From assembly GCA_945876925.1 (NCBI GenBank), contig CAMCQD010000102.1, forward strand, positions 1 through 6,707: 6,707 nucleotides of DNA, written 5' to 3'. The notes beneath the pieces are model-generated. The model had not been told where the DNA came from and searched no databases. It worked only from the letters and a program-made list of their open reading frames with translations. The stretch is from an uncultured Dermatophilus sp. (GTDB lineage Bacteria > Actinomycetota > Actinomycetes > Actinomycetales > Dermatophilaceae). The position numbers were made by a program, and so were the translations under genes. Of this stretch, positions 1-6,208 are shown one piece after another (position 1 is the first letter of the stretch; every line of letters begins with the position of its first letter).

Positions 1-1309
1 GCATGTACCCGGCGTACTTGTCGCGGGCCCAGTCCGAGTCGGTCTCGGCGTAGCGGCGCTTGACGCTGGCGACGACCCCCTCGAACCCGGTCGAGTACTG
101 CCGCTCGCGCCCGAACCGGTTGCGGTAGCGCACCTGCACCTGGTGCTCTTTGCCGTGCAGCAGCGCGTCTTTGGCCTCGGCGGACAGCGAGCGCCACGGC
201 TGGTCGAGGCTGAAGTGCAGCTCCTCGGCCAGGGCCCCGATGACGCGCTCGTAGTACGAGCCCAGGCCGCCCGATTGGGTCCACGGCGCGATCGCCCCCT
301 GCCGGATGGACAGGTCCTCGTCGGGGACGATGAGCTCGGGGTCGACTTCCTTCTCGGTGCCGATGCCGGTGCACACCGGGCAGGCCCCGAACGGGCTGTT
401 GAACGAGAAGGTGCGCGGCTCGATGGCGTCCAGGCTGAGCTCGTGCTCATTGGGGCAGGCCAGGTGCTCGGAGAACCGCCGCTCGGCGGGCCCGCCGTGC
501 AGGTCCCCCGGGCCGGCGCCGGCGAAGTCGATGACGAGGACTCCCCCGGCGAGCCGCAGCGCGGTCTCCACCGAGTCGGTGAGGCGCTGCTTGTCCCCGG
601 CCCCGGGGCCCTTGGCGATCAGCCGGTCGACGACCACCTCGATGGTGTGCTTGCGCTGCTTCTCCAGGGACGGCGGCTCGGACAGCAGGATGGTCTGGCC
701 GTCGACCCGGGCGCGGGCGTAGCCCTGCTGCTGCAGGGAGGCGAACAGGTCCAGGTGCTCGCCCTTGCGGCCGCGCACGACCGGGGCCAGCACCTGGAAC
801 CGGGTGCGCTCGGGCAGCTGCAGCAGCTGGTCGACGATCTGCTGCGGGGTCTGCCGGGTGACCGGCTCCCGGCACACGGGGCAGTGCGGCCGGCCTGCCC
901 GGGCGTATAGCAACCGCAGGTAGTCGTGGATCTCGGTGATCGTGCCGACGGTGGAACGCGGGTTACGGTTGGTGCCCTTCTGGTCGATGGACACCGCCGG
1001 GGACAGTCCCTCGATGAAGTCGACATCGGGCTTGTCCATCTGCCCGAGGAACATGCGCGCGTACGCGGACAGGGACTCGACGTAGCGCCGCTGCCCCTCG
1101 GCGAAGATCGTGTCGAAGGCCAGGGACGACTTACCCGAGCCGGACAGGCCGCTGAACACGATCAGCGCGTCGCGCGGGATGTCGATCGTCACATTGCGCA
1201 AATTATGTTCCCGGGCGCCCTGCACGATGAGCCGGTCCCGCGCACCGGGGCGCGCAGCGGCCTGGGCTGCGACGACGGGTTCGAGTTGCTGGCCTGGTTG
1301 TCCGGACAC
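1..1309 (-). CDS. uvrA: UvrABC excinuclease subunit A, N-terminal part (cut by window edge)
   Basis: UvrA is the ABC-type ATPase that scans DNA for bulky lesions as a dimer and loads UvrB in nucleotide excision repair. About 436 codons are present of a family length near 950-1000; the gene continues past position 1. Seen in the translation, numbering from the chosen start: the opening block DRLIVQGAREHNLRNV (from residue 25), Walker A GLSGSGKSS at 54-62 (K60), the DQKSTNRNPRSTVGT-type Q-loop region, a C143-P-V-C146 pair in the UvrB-binding region, and zinc module I with C285-P-N-E-H followed by C310-P-V-C313. The signature motif and second ABC half lie outside the window. The start is the GTG at 1309. 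No ATG lies upstream in frame near the conserved block, GTG 1318 overlaps the putative -10 box, and 1309 sits 7 nt after that box. There is no Shine-Dalgarno, consistent with leaderless translation. Identity is certain; the exact start is inferred. Confidence 0.97.
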   Translation of the reverse strand, partial: MSGQPGQQLEPVVAAQAAARPGARDRLIVQGAREHNLRNVTIDIPRDALIVFSGLSGSGKSSLAFDTIFAEGQRRYVESLSAYARMFLGQMDKPDVDFIEGLSPAVSIDQKGTNRNPRSTVGTITEIHDYLRLLYARAGRPHCPVCREPVTRQTPQQIVDQLLQLPERTRFQVLAPVVRGRKGEHLDLFASLQQQGYARARVDGQTILLSEPPSLEKQRKHTIEVVVDRLIAKGPGAGDKQRLTDSVETALRLAGGVLVIDFAGAGPGDLHGGPAERRFSEHLACPNEHELSLDAIEPRTFSFNSPFGACPVCTGIGTEKEVDPELIVPDEDLSIRQGAIAPWTQSGGLGSYYERVIGALAEELHFSLDQPWRSLSAEAKDALLHGKEHQVQVRYRNRFGRERQYSTGFEGVVASVKRRYAETDSDWARDKYAGYM

Positions 1310-1316
1310 GTCGGCC

Positions 1317-1339
1317 ACTCTATGCGCCGCCCCTGACAC
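1317..1339 (-). promoter_or_regulatory. Putative DNA-damage (RecA-NDp/PafBC-type) promoter of uvrA
   Basis: Reading the minus strand, GTGTCAGGG (1339-1331) is followed by exactly 8 nt and then TAGAGT (1322-1317). The published mycobacterial RecA-NDp consensus, used by the PafBC activator for LexA-independent damage induction, is tTGTCRgtg-N8-TAnnnT. The match is 7 of 9 in the upstream element, including the TGTCA core, with exact spacing and a full TAnnnT box. The -10 ends 7 nt before GTG 1309, so transcription should begin at or next to the start codon. The rest of the divergent region (1340-1456) shows only a short hairpin (CCCGCC at 1388-1393 with GGCGGG at 1399-1404) and a weak CACAAT box at 1422-1427; I could not assign a confident promoter for the rightward gene. 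Function is inferred from motif match and position. Confidence 0.6.
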
Positions 1340-1456
1340 AGTCCTGCCCGCGCCCGCAGCCGGCGAGGTGCGGGAGACTAGTGCCTGCCCGCCAGGCCGG
1401 CGGGGTGCCGGACCACCCGCGCACAATCCGTCCCCGCCGCAGATCGGAGCCAGGAC

Positions 1457-2152
1457 ATGACCGGACCGGACACGAACGCCCAGCCCTGGCAGGCCCCGTA
1501 CGACGGCCGGGTCGCCCCCGGCGGCGCGACCGCCGTGCGCGACGCCGGGCCGCTGATCATCCGCAAGGCCAGCGTCGGGCCGATGGACAACAACGCCTAC
1601 CTGCTCACCTGCGCTGCCACCGGCGAGCAGCTGCTCATCGACGCCGCCTGCGACGCGCCCCGGCTGCGGTCCCTGGTCGCCGAGGGCGGCACCGGGCTGG
1701 CCACGATCGTCACCACCCACCGTCACGCCGACCACACCGGCGCCCTGGCAGAACTGGCCCGCCTCACCGGCGCCGTCACGATCGCCGGGGCCGCCGATGC
1801 CGCCGCCCTGCCGCTGCCGCCCGCGCGCGCCGTCGCCCACGGCGACACCATCACCGTGGGCGAGCAGGCGCTGGAGGTCATCGCCTTGCGCGGCCACACC
1901 CCCGGCTCGATCGCGCTGGCCTGGACCGCGCCCGGCGGGCAGGTACACCTGTTCACCGGCGACTCGCTATTCCCCGGCGGGCCCGGGAAGACCAGCACCG
2001 AAGCAGATTTCACCGCCCTCATGAACGACCTGGAAACCCGCGTCTTCGACCGGTTCGATGACCGCACCTGGGTCTACCCCGGCCACGGCGACGACACCAC
2101 CCTGGCCGCCGAGCGCCCGTCGCTGCCCGCCTGGCGCGCCCGCGGCTGGTAG
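1457..2152 (+). CDS. MBL-fold (glyoxalase II-like) metallo-hydrolase
   Basis: This is a 231-aa cytosolic protein of the metallo-beta-lactamase superfamily; no signal peptide or membrane segment is visible. The metal-binding set is complete: H88-R-H90-A-D92-H93 (motif THRHADHTG), H147 in GHTPGS, D169 in TGDSLFPGGPGKT and H210 in PGHGDDTT. The GHTPGS and GDSLF...PGHG pattern is that of the hydroxyacylglutathione hydrolase-like branch, whose members hydrolyse thioesters, although the glutathione-specific C-terminal domain of true glyoxalase II is absent. The substrate is therefore unknown; in an actinobacterium a mycothiol or other thioester is possible but unproven. The ATG at 1457 is supported by GGAG 7 nt upstream. 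It is divergent from uvrA, and an MBL gene beside uvrA recurs in Actinomycetota (for example Rv1637c next to uvrA in M. tuberculosis). No fault is seen in the reading frame. Confidence 0.92.
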   Translation: MTGPDTNAQPWQAPYDGRVAPGGATAVRDAGPLIIRKASVGPMDNNAYLLTCAATGEQLLIDAACDAPRLRSLVAEGGTGLATIVTTHRHADHTGALAELARLTGAVTIAGAADAAALPLPPARAVAHGDTITVGEQALEVIALRGHTPGSIALAWTAPGGQVHLFTGDSLFPGGPGKTSTEADFTALMNDLETRVFDRFDDRTWVYPGHGDDTTLAAERPSLPAWRARGW

Positions 2153-2218
2153 CCAGCCCCGCCGCCTTGGCCGGCGCAAGCCAGGCAGCAGGCGCAGGCC
2201 GCTGACCGATAGCAGAAG

Positions 2219-2336
2219 TGTGTGCGCTTCCTTCGCCCGAACTACCAGAACTTACAGGTCAGGACATTTAAGATCGTGCCGAGGGGCCGCTCGGGGTCGC
2301 CGACGCCGGCTCGAACCAAGATCTCAGGAGGTATCG
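2219..2336 (+). promoter_or_regulatory. Leader and possible promoter of the CoA-transferase gene
   Basis: The 184-nt gap before the CoA-transferase contains a patch clearly richer in A/T than its surroundings, about 2219-2275. A TAAGAT hexamer at 2269-2274 is the best -10 candidate (TAnnnT form). No convincing TTGACA-like -35 lies 16-18 nt upstream, so an activator or a non-housekeeping sigma factor is possible. If transcription starts near 2281, the 5' leader is about 55 nt and includes a small potential hairpin, CCGAG (2279-2283) with CTCGG (2290-2294). The gap and this patch suggest separate transcription from the MBL gene. I recognise no riboswitch. Confidence 0.35.
2326..2331 (+). promoter_or_regulatory. 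Perfect Shine-Dalgarno AGGAGG for the CoA-transferase
   Basis: AGGAGG (AGGAGGT including 2332) lies 5 nt before ATG 2337. It fixes the start of a reading frame that is open far upstream, to 2058 inside the preceding gene. It is by far the strongest ribosome-binding site in the window and suggests high translation, as expected for a central-metabolism enzyme. Confidence 0.9.
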
Positions 2337-3848
2337 ATGAGCGAGCGCATCGCCAGCGCGCGGATGCGGAGCAAGATCATGTCGGCAGCCGACGCGGCTA
2401 CCCTGATCCGCAACGGGGACAACGTCGGGATGAGCGGGTTCACCGGCGCCGGGTACCCCAAGGTCGTGCCGATCGCCCTCGCCGAGCGCATCCGCAGCGC
2501 CAACGCCGCCGGCGAGGACTTCCGGATCGGGGTCTGGACGGGTGCCTCCACCGCCCCCGAGCTCGACGGCGCCCTCGCCGAGGCCAACGGCGTCCAGCTG
2601 CGCATGCCATACCAGTCCGACCCCGCCACCCGCGCCCGGATCAACTCCGGGGACATGGACTACATCGACGTGCACCTGTCGCATGTGGCCCCGCTGGTGT
2701 GGGAGGGCTTCTTCGGCAAGCTCGACGTGGCCGTGGTCGAGGTCACCGGCATCACCGAGGACGACCGCCTCATCCCGTCCTCGTCCATCGGTAACAACAA
2801 GACCTACCTGGACAACGCCGACCGCATCATCCTCGAAGTCAACTCGTGGCAGAGCATGGACCTCGAGGGCATGCACGACATCTACTACGGCACCCGGCTG
2901 CCCCCGAACCGCACCCCGGTGATGATGACCACCGCCGCGGACCGCATCGGCGAGCAGTACTTCCGGGTCGACCCGGACAAGATCGTCGCCATCGTCGAGA
3001 CGGACCTGCCCGACCGCAACACCCCGTTCAAGCCGCTGGACGACATCTCCAAGGCGATCGCGAGCAACCTGCTCGACTTCCTCGACAACGAGGTCCGCGT
3101 CGGCCGCGTCCCCAGGGAGCTGCTGCCCATCCAGTCCGGCGTCGGCAACATCGCCAACGCGGTGCTCTCGGGCCTGCTCGACCGGCCGTACGAAGGCCTG
3201 TTCGCCTACACCGAGGTCATCCAGGACGGCATGATCGACCTCATCGACGCCGGCAAGATCCGGGTGGCCTCGGCTACCGCGTTCTCGCTGTCGCCGGACG
3301 CGGCCCACCGGATGAACGAGCAGGCGGCCCGGTACCGGCGCAACATCATCCTGCGCCCGCAGGAGATCAGCAACCACCCCGAGCTGATCCGCCGCCTCGG
3401 CGTCATCGCGATGAACGGCCTCATCGAGGCCGACATCTACGGCAACGTCAACTCGACGCACATCATGGGCAGCCGGATGCAGAACGGCATCGGCGGCTCG
3501 GGTGACTTCGCGCGTAACGCGTACATCTCGGCATTCGTCACCCCCTCGACCGCCAAGGGCGGCGCGATCTCGGCGATCGTGCCGTTCGTGTCGCACGTGG
3601 ACCACACCGAGCACGACGTGAGCGTCATCGTCACCGAGCATGGCCTGGCAGACCTGCGCGGCCTGGCCCCGCGGCGCCGCGCGAAGGTCATCATCGAGAA
3701 CTGCGCCCACCCGGACTACCGGCCGATGCTCATGGAGTACTTCGAGCGCGCCCGCAAGGTGGCCAACGGCCAGCACACCCCGCACGACCTCGCCCTGGCG
3801 CACGAGTGGCACCGCCGCTTCCTCGCCACGGGCACGATGCTCCCGTGA
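2337..3848 (+). CDS. Succinyl-CoA:acetate/propionate-type CoA-transferase (acetyl-CoA hydrolase/transferase family)
   Basis: This 503-aa class I CoA-transferase matches full-length members of the succinate CoA-transferase subgroup (Acetobacter AarC, E. coli YgfH/ScpC, actinobacterial Cat; about 500 aa). The family moves CoA between succinate and acetate or propionate through a covalent glutamyl-CoA thioester. Seen: the N-terminal GMSGFTGAGYPK (31-42), the IPSSSIGNNKTYLDNAD stretch (146-162), GVGNIANAVLSGL (268-280), the catalytic glutamate E293 in AYTEVIQDGMIDLID (aligning with AarC Glu294), the oxyanion-hole loop GIGGSGDFARNAY (384-396) and the C-terminal TEHGLADLRGLAPRRRA (433-449). All key residues are present and the protein is soluble. 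The acyl acceptor (acetate or propionate) cannot be read from sequence. Likely roles are acetate assimilation or overflow, a modified TCA cycle bypassing succinyl-CoA synthetase, or the Wood-Werkman propionate cycle. It appears monocistronic: its own leader precedes it and hairpins follow 13 nt after the stop. Confidence 0.95.
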   Translation: MSERIASARMRSKIMSAADAATLIRNGDNVGMSGFTGAGYPKVVPIALAERIRSANAAGEDFRIGVWTGASTAPELDGALAEANGVQLRMPYQSDPATRARINSGDMDYIDVHLSHVAPLVWEGFFGKLDVAVVEVTGITEDDRLIPSSSIGNNKTYLDNADRIILEVNSWQSMDLEGMHDIYYGTRLPPNRTPVMMTTAADRIGEQYFRVDPDKIVAIVETDLPDRNTPFKPLDDISKAIASNLLDFLDNEVRVGRVPRELLPIQSGVGNIANAVLSGLLDRPYEGLFAYTEVIQDGMIDLIDAGKIRVASATAFSLSPDAAHRMNEQAARYRRNIILRPQEISNHPELIRRLGVIAMNGLIEADIYGNVNSTHIMGSRMQNGIGGSGDFARNAYISAFVTPSTAKGGAISAIVPFVSHVDHTEHDVSVIVTEHGLADLRGLAPRRRAKVIIENCAHPDYRPMLMEYFERARKVANGQHTPHDLALAHEWHRRFLATGTMLP

Positions 3849-3861
3849 CGCCCGCCTGAAG

Positions 3862-3895
3862 ACCTGGTGCTGCCGCTCACCCGGCAGCACCAGGT
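3862..3895 (+). terminator. Hairpin 1 downstream of the CoA-transferase
   Basis: ACCTGGTGCTGCCG (3862-3875) and CGGCAGCACCAGGT (3882-3895) form a perfect 14-bp stem with a 6-nt loop, starting 13 nt after the CoA-transferase stop. No U-tract follows on either strand, which is common for intrinsic terminators proposed in GC-rich actinobacteria. As a symmetrical stem between convergent genes it could act on both transcripts. Confidence 0.8.
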
Positions 3896-3900
3896 AGCCT

Positions 3901-3935
3901 CCGGTGGCCCCGCCCGGTTCAGGCGGGGCCACCGG
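3901..3935. terminator. Hairpin 2 in the convergent intergenic region
   Basis: CCGGTGGCCCCGCC (3901-3914) and GGCGGGGCCACCGG (3922-3935) form a second perfect 14-bp stem, with a 7-nt loop, only 5 nt after hairpin 1. There is no U-tract. Its sequence is unrelated to hairpin 1, so this is not a simple duplication. It is probably a bidirectional terminator for the CoA-transferase and uvrB. Confidence 0.75.
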
Positions 3936-3940
3936 CATGT

Positions 3941-3967
3941 CCGGGCCGGTCCTCAGCGCCGGCCCGG
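3941..3967 (-). terminator. Hairpin 3 just past the uvrB stop
   Basis: CCGGGCCGG (3941-3949) and CCGGCCCGG (3959-3967) form a perfect 9-bp stem with a 9-nt loop, extendable by one wobble pair. It begins 3 nt beyond the uvrB stop codon (3971-3973) in the direction of uvrB transcription, so it is most naturally the first of three hairpins met by the uvrB transcript. No U-tract is present. Confidence 0.6.
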
Positions 3968-3970
3968 CGG

Positions 3971-6076
3971 CTACGAGGTGGCGGCCACCATCTGGCGGAG
4001 TTCCTTCTTGAGGTCGCCGATCTCGTCGCGCAGCCGGGCGGCCAGCTCGAAGTGCAGTTCCTCGGCGGCCGAGTGCATCTGATCGGTGAGCTCGCGGATG
4101 AGGTCCGCCAGTTCGGTGGTGGCCATGGAGGAAGTGTCCAGCTGCCGCGGCCGGCTTTCGGCGGTAGCCGCCCGGGCGCGCTCCCCCGGGCGCTTCCCGC
4201 GGGAAACCGGCCGGCCCTGGCCGAGCAAGGATTCGGTGTCGGCGTCCTCGCGCTGCAGCATGTCGGTGATGTCCGCGATCCGCTTACGCAGCGGCTGCGG
4301 GTCGATGCCGTGCTCGGCGTTGTAGCGCAGCTGCTTCTCCCGGCGGCGGTTGGTCTCGTCCAGCGCCTCCTGCATCGAGGGCGTGATCGAGTCGGCGTAC
4401 ATGTGCACCTGCCCCGAGACGTTCCGGGCGGCACGCCCGATGGTCTGGATCAGGCTGCGGGTGGAGCGCAAGAAGCCCTCCTTGTCCGCGTCGAGGATGC
4501 TCACCAGCGAGACCTCAGGCAGATCCAGGCCCTCGCGCAGCAGGTTGATGCCGACGAGCACGTCGAACTGGCCCAGCCGCAACTCCCGCAGCAGCTCCAC
4601 GCGGCGCAGGGTGTCGACCTCCGAATGCAGGTAGCGCACCCGCACCCCCTGGTCGAGCAGGTAGTCGGTGAGGTCCTCGGCCATCTTCTTGGTGAGCGTG
4701 GTGACCAGGACACGCTCGTCGCGCTGCGCGCGCGCCCGGATCTCGCCGAGCAGGTCATCGATCTGACCGGTCGTCGGCTTGAGGATGACCTGGGGATCGA
4801 CCAGCCCCGTGGGCCGGATGATCTGCTCGACCACCCCGTCGGACCTGGCCAGCTCGTAATCGCCGGGAGTCGCCGACAGGTAGATCGTCTGACCGATGCG
4901 CTCGAGGAATTCCTCCCACTTCAGCGGCCGGTTGTCCATCGCGCTCGGCAGCCGGAAGCCGTGATCGACCAGCACCCGCTTGCGGGACATGTCGCCCTCG
5001 TACATGGCCCCGATCTGCGGCACGGTGACATGGGATTCGTCGATGACGAGCAGGAAATCCTCGGGGAAGTAATCGAGCAGGCAGTTCGGGGCGCTGCCGC
5101 GCGACCGTCCGTCAATGTGCATGGAATAGTTCTCGATGCCCGAGCACGAGCCCATCTCCCGCATCATCTCGATGTCATACGTGGTCCGCATGCGCAGCCG
5201 CTGCGCCTCCAGCAGCTTGTTCTGGCGCTCGAACAGGGCCAGCTGCCCGGCCAGCTCCTCCTCGATACCGCTGATCGCGCGTTCCATCCGCTCCGGGCCG
5301 GCCACATAGTGCGACGCCGGGAAGACATACATCTCGGACTCATCGCGCACTACCTCGCCGGTAAGCGGGTGCAGCGTCTGGATGCGCTCGATCTCATCGC
5401 CGAAGAACTCGATCCGCAGCGCCAGCTCCTCGTACATCGGGATGATCTCGACGGTATCCCCGCGCACCCGGAACGTGCCCCGGGCAAAAGCCACGTCGTT
5501 ACGGGTGTACTGCATCTGCACGAACCGGCGGAGCAGCTCATCACGGTCAAGCTGCATGCCCACCTGAAGGGAGGTCATGCGGTCGACGTACTCCTGCGGC
5601 GTGCCCAGGCCGTAAATGCACGACACCGACGCCACCACCACCACGTCGCGGCGGGTGAGCAGCGAATTGGTGGCCGAATGCCGCAGCCGCTCGACCTCAT
5701 CGTTGATCGAGCTGTCTTTCTCAATGTACGTGTCCGTCGAGGGCACGTAGGCTTCGGGCTGGTAATAGTCGTAATAGCTGACGAAGTACTCGACCGCGTT
5801 ATGCGGCAGCAGCTCCCGGAACTCATTGGCCAGCTGCGCGGCCAGGGTCTTGTTCGGGGCCATGACCAGCGTCGGCCGCTGCACCTGCTCGATGAGCCAG
5901 GCAGCCGTGGCCGACTTACCGGTGCCGGTGGCGCCCAGCAGCACGATGTCCTGCTCGCCGCGGCGCACCCGGGCAGCCAGCTCGGCGATCGCCGCAGGCT
6001 GGTCGCCGCTGGGCGAGTACTCGGACACCACCTGGAAAGGTGCCACCGTGCGTTGCAGGTCGGTCGTGGGGCGCAT
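3971..6076 (-). CDS. uvrB: UvrABC excinuclease subunit B (complete)
   Basis: UvrB receives the lesion from UvrA, verifies it with its beta-hairpin and helicase-like ATPase, and recruits UvrC for incision. At 701 aa it is a normal actinobacterial length. Seen in order: SGDQPAAI (23-30), Walker A GATGTGKS (48-55, K54), the APNKTLAAQLANEF block (73-86), the YYDYYQPEAY beta-hairpin region (101-110), TDTYIEKDSSIN (114-125), YVAGPER (257-263), DESH motif II (346-349), SATPG motif III (401-405), VGINLLREGLDLPEV (508-522), QTIGRAARN motif VI (544-552), a variable basic linker (about 620-648) and a C-terminal UVR domain (about 655-695) used for UvrA/UvrC contact. The start at ATG 6076 gives MRPTTDLQRTVAPF, the usual actinobacterial N terminus (Streptomyces begins similarly with MRP). 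The frame stays open to GTG 6148, but that extension would cross the putative promoter and is not conserved-looking. There is no Shine-Dalgarno. Confidence 0.98.
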   Translation of the reverse strand: MRPTTDLQRTVAPFQVVSEYSPSGDQPAAIAELAARVRRGEQDIVLLGATGTGKSATAAWLIEQVQRPTLVMAPNKTLAAQLANEFRELLPHNAVEYFVSYYDYYQPEAYVPSTDTYIEKDSSINDEVERLRHSATNSLLTRRDVVVVASVSCIYGLGTPQEYVDRMTSLQVGMQLDRDELLRRFVQMQYTRNDVAFARGTFRVRGDTVEIIPMYEELALRIEFFGDEIERIQTLHPLTGEVVRDESEMYVFPASHYVAGPERMERAISGIEEELAGQLALFERQNKLLEAQRLRMRTTYDIEMMREMGSCSGIENYSMHIDGRSRGSAPNCLLDYFPEDFLLVIDESHVTVPQIGAMYEGDMSRKRVLVDHGFRLPSAMDNRPLKWEEFLERIGQTIYLSATPGDYELARSDGVVEQIIRPTGLVDPQVILKPTTGQIDDLLGEIRARAQRDERVLVTTLTKKMAEDLTDYLLDQGVRVRYLHSEVDTLRRVELLRELRLGQFDVLVGINLLREGLDLPEVSLVSILDADKEGFLRSTRSLIQTIGRAARNVSGQVHMYADSITPSMQEALDETNRRREKQLRYNAEHGIDPQPLRKRIADITDMLQREDADTESLLGQGRPVSRGKRPGERARAATAESRPRQLDTSSMATTELADLIRELTDQMHSAAEELHFELAARLRDEIGDLKKELRQMVAATS

Positions 6077-6082
6077 ACCCAC

Positions 6083-6105
6083 ACCGTAGACGGCACCGCT
6101 GACAA
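6083..6105 (-). promoter_or_regulatory. Putative DNA-damage (RecA-NDp/PafBC-type) promoter of uvrB
   Basis: On the minus strand TTGTCAGCG (6105-6097) is followed by exactly 8 nt (6096-6089) and TACGGT (6088-6083). This matches the RecA-NDp consensus tTGTCRgtg-N8-TAnnnT at 8 of 9 upstream positions, with exact spacing and a complete -10. The -10 ends 6 nt before ATG 6076, so the predicted transcription start is the A of the start codon or its neighbour. That implies a leaderless, damage-inducible uvrB transcript independent of LexA. I saw no LexA-type GAAC-N4-GTTC palindrome in 6077-6208. Function is inferred from the motif. Confidence 0.72.
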
Positions 6106-6174
6106 CGTCCCGCAGGGCCCGCTGCCCGGTCACGAAGGGCCGCGGCACTCCCTCTGCCGGGGCGGACTGAGGCG

Positions 6175-6194
6175 CCCGGGCCGGGCTACCCGGG
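6175..6194 (-). terminator. Possible weak terminator after the GrpB-domain gene
   Basis: CCCGGG (6175-6180) and CCCGGG (6189-6194) can pair as a 6-bp stem with an 8-nt loop, 15 nt past the stop of the upstream gene. Neighbouring CCGGGC repeats allow alternative pairings, and there is no U-tract. Such runs arise easily in DNA this GC-rich. A separate uvrB promoter downstream makes a terminator here reasonable but not demonstrated. Confidence 0.3.
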
Positions 6195-6208
6195 AGCTTA
6201 TGAGCAGA

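Noticed and set aside
143..910. 255-codon plus-strand open frame antisense to uvrA
   Set aside because: It is a shadow of the conserved uvrA frame; the composition is repetitive and no motif is recognisable.
1388..1404. CCCGCC/GGCGGG inverted repeat in the uvrA-MBL intergenic region as an operator
   Set aside because: A 6-bp all-GC stem is common by chance here and has no recognisable binding-site consensus.
2165..2185. Possible terminator hairpin after the MBL gene (CCTTGGC with GCCAGG)
   Set aside because: Only 6 bp with a bulge and an 8-nt loop, and no U-tract; expected by chance in DNA this rich in G and C.
2058..2336. N-terminal extension of the CoA-transferase back into the MBL gene
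   Set aside because: The extra 93 residues are S/R/P-rich with no family similarity. They overlap the end of the MBL gene, and AGGAGG plus the usual family length place the start at 2337.
2268..3938. 556-codon minus-strand open frame antisense to the CoA-transferase
   Set aside because: It mirrors the codon bias of a GC-rich gene. Its translation is a low-complexity mix of V, D, G, R and H with no domain, and it runs through the terminator hairpins. The plus-strand frame has a full family match and a perfect Shine-Dalgarno.
6077..6148. 24-residue N-terminal extension of UvrB from GTG 6148
   Set aside because: An AGAGGG lies only 1 nt from that GTG, too close for a Shine-Dalgarno. The extension spans the putative promoter, and MRPTTDLQRTVAPF is the normal actinobacterial N terminus.
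6077..6208. LexA/SOS box upstream of uvrB
   Set aside because: No GAAC-N4-GTTC type palindrome was found by eye on either strand in this region; the damage-type signal present is the RecA-NDp-like promoter instead.
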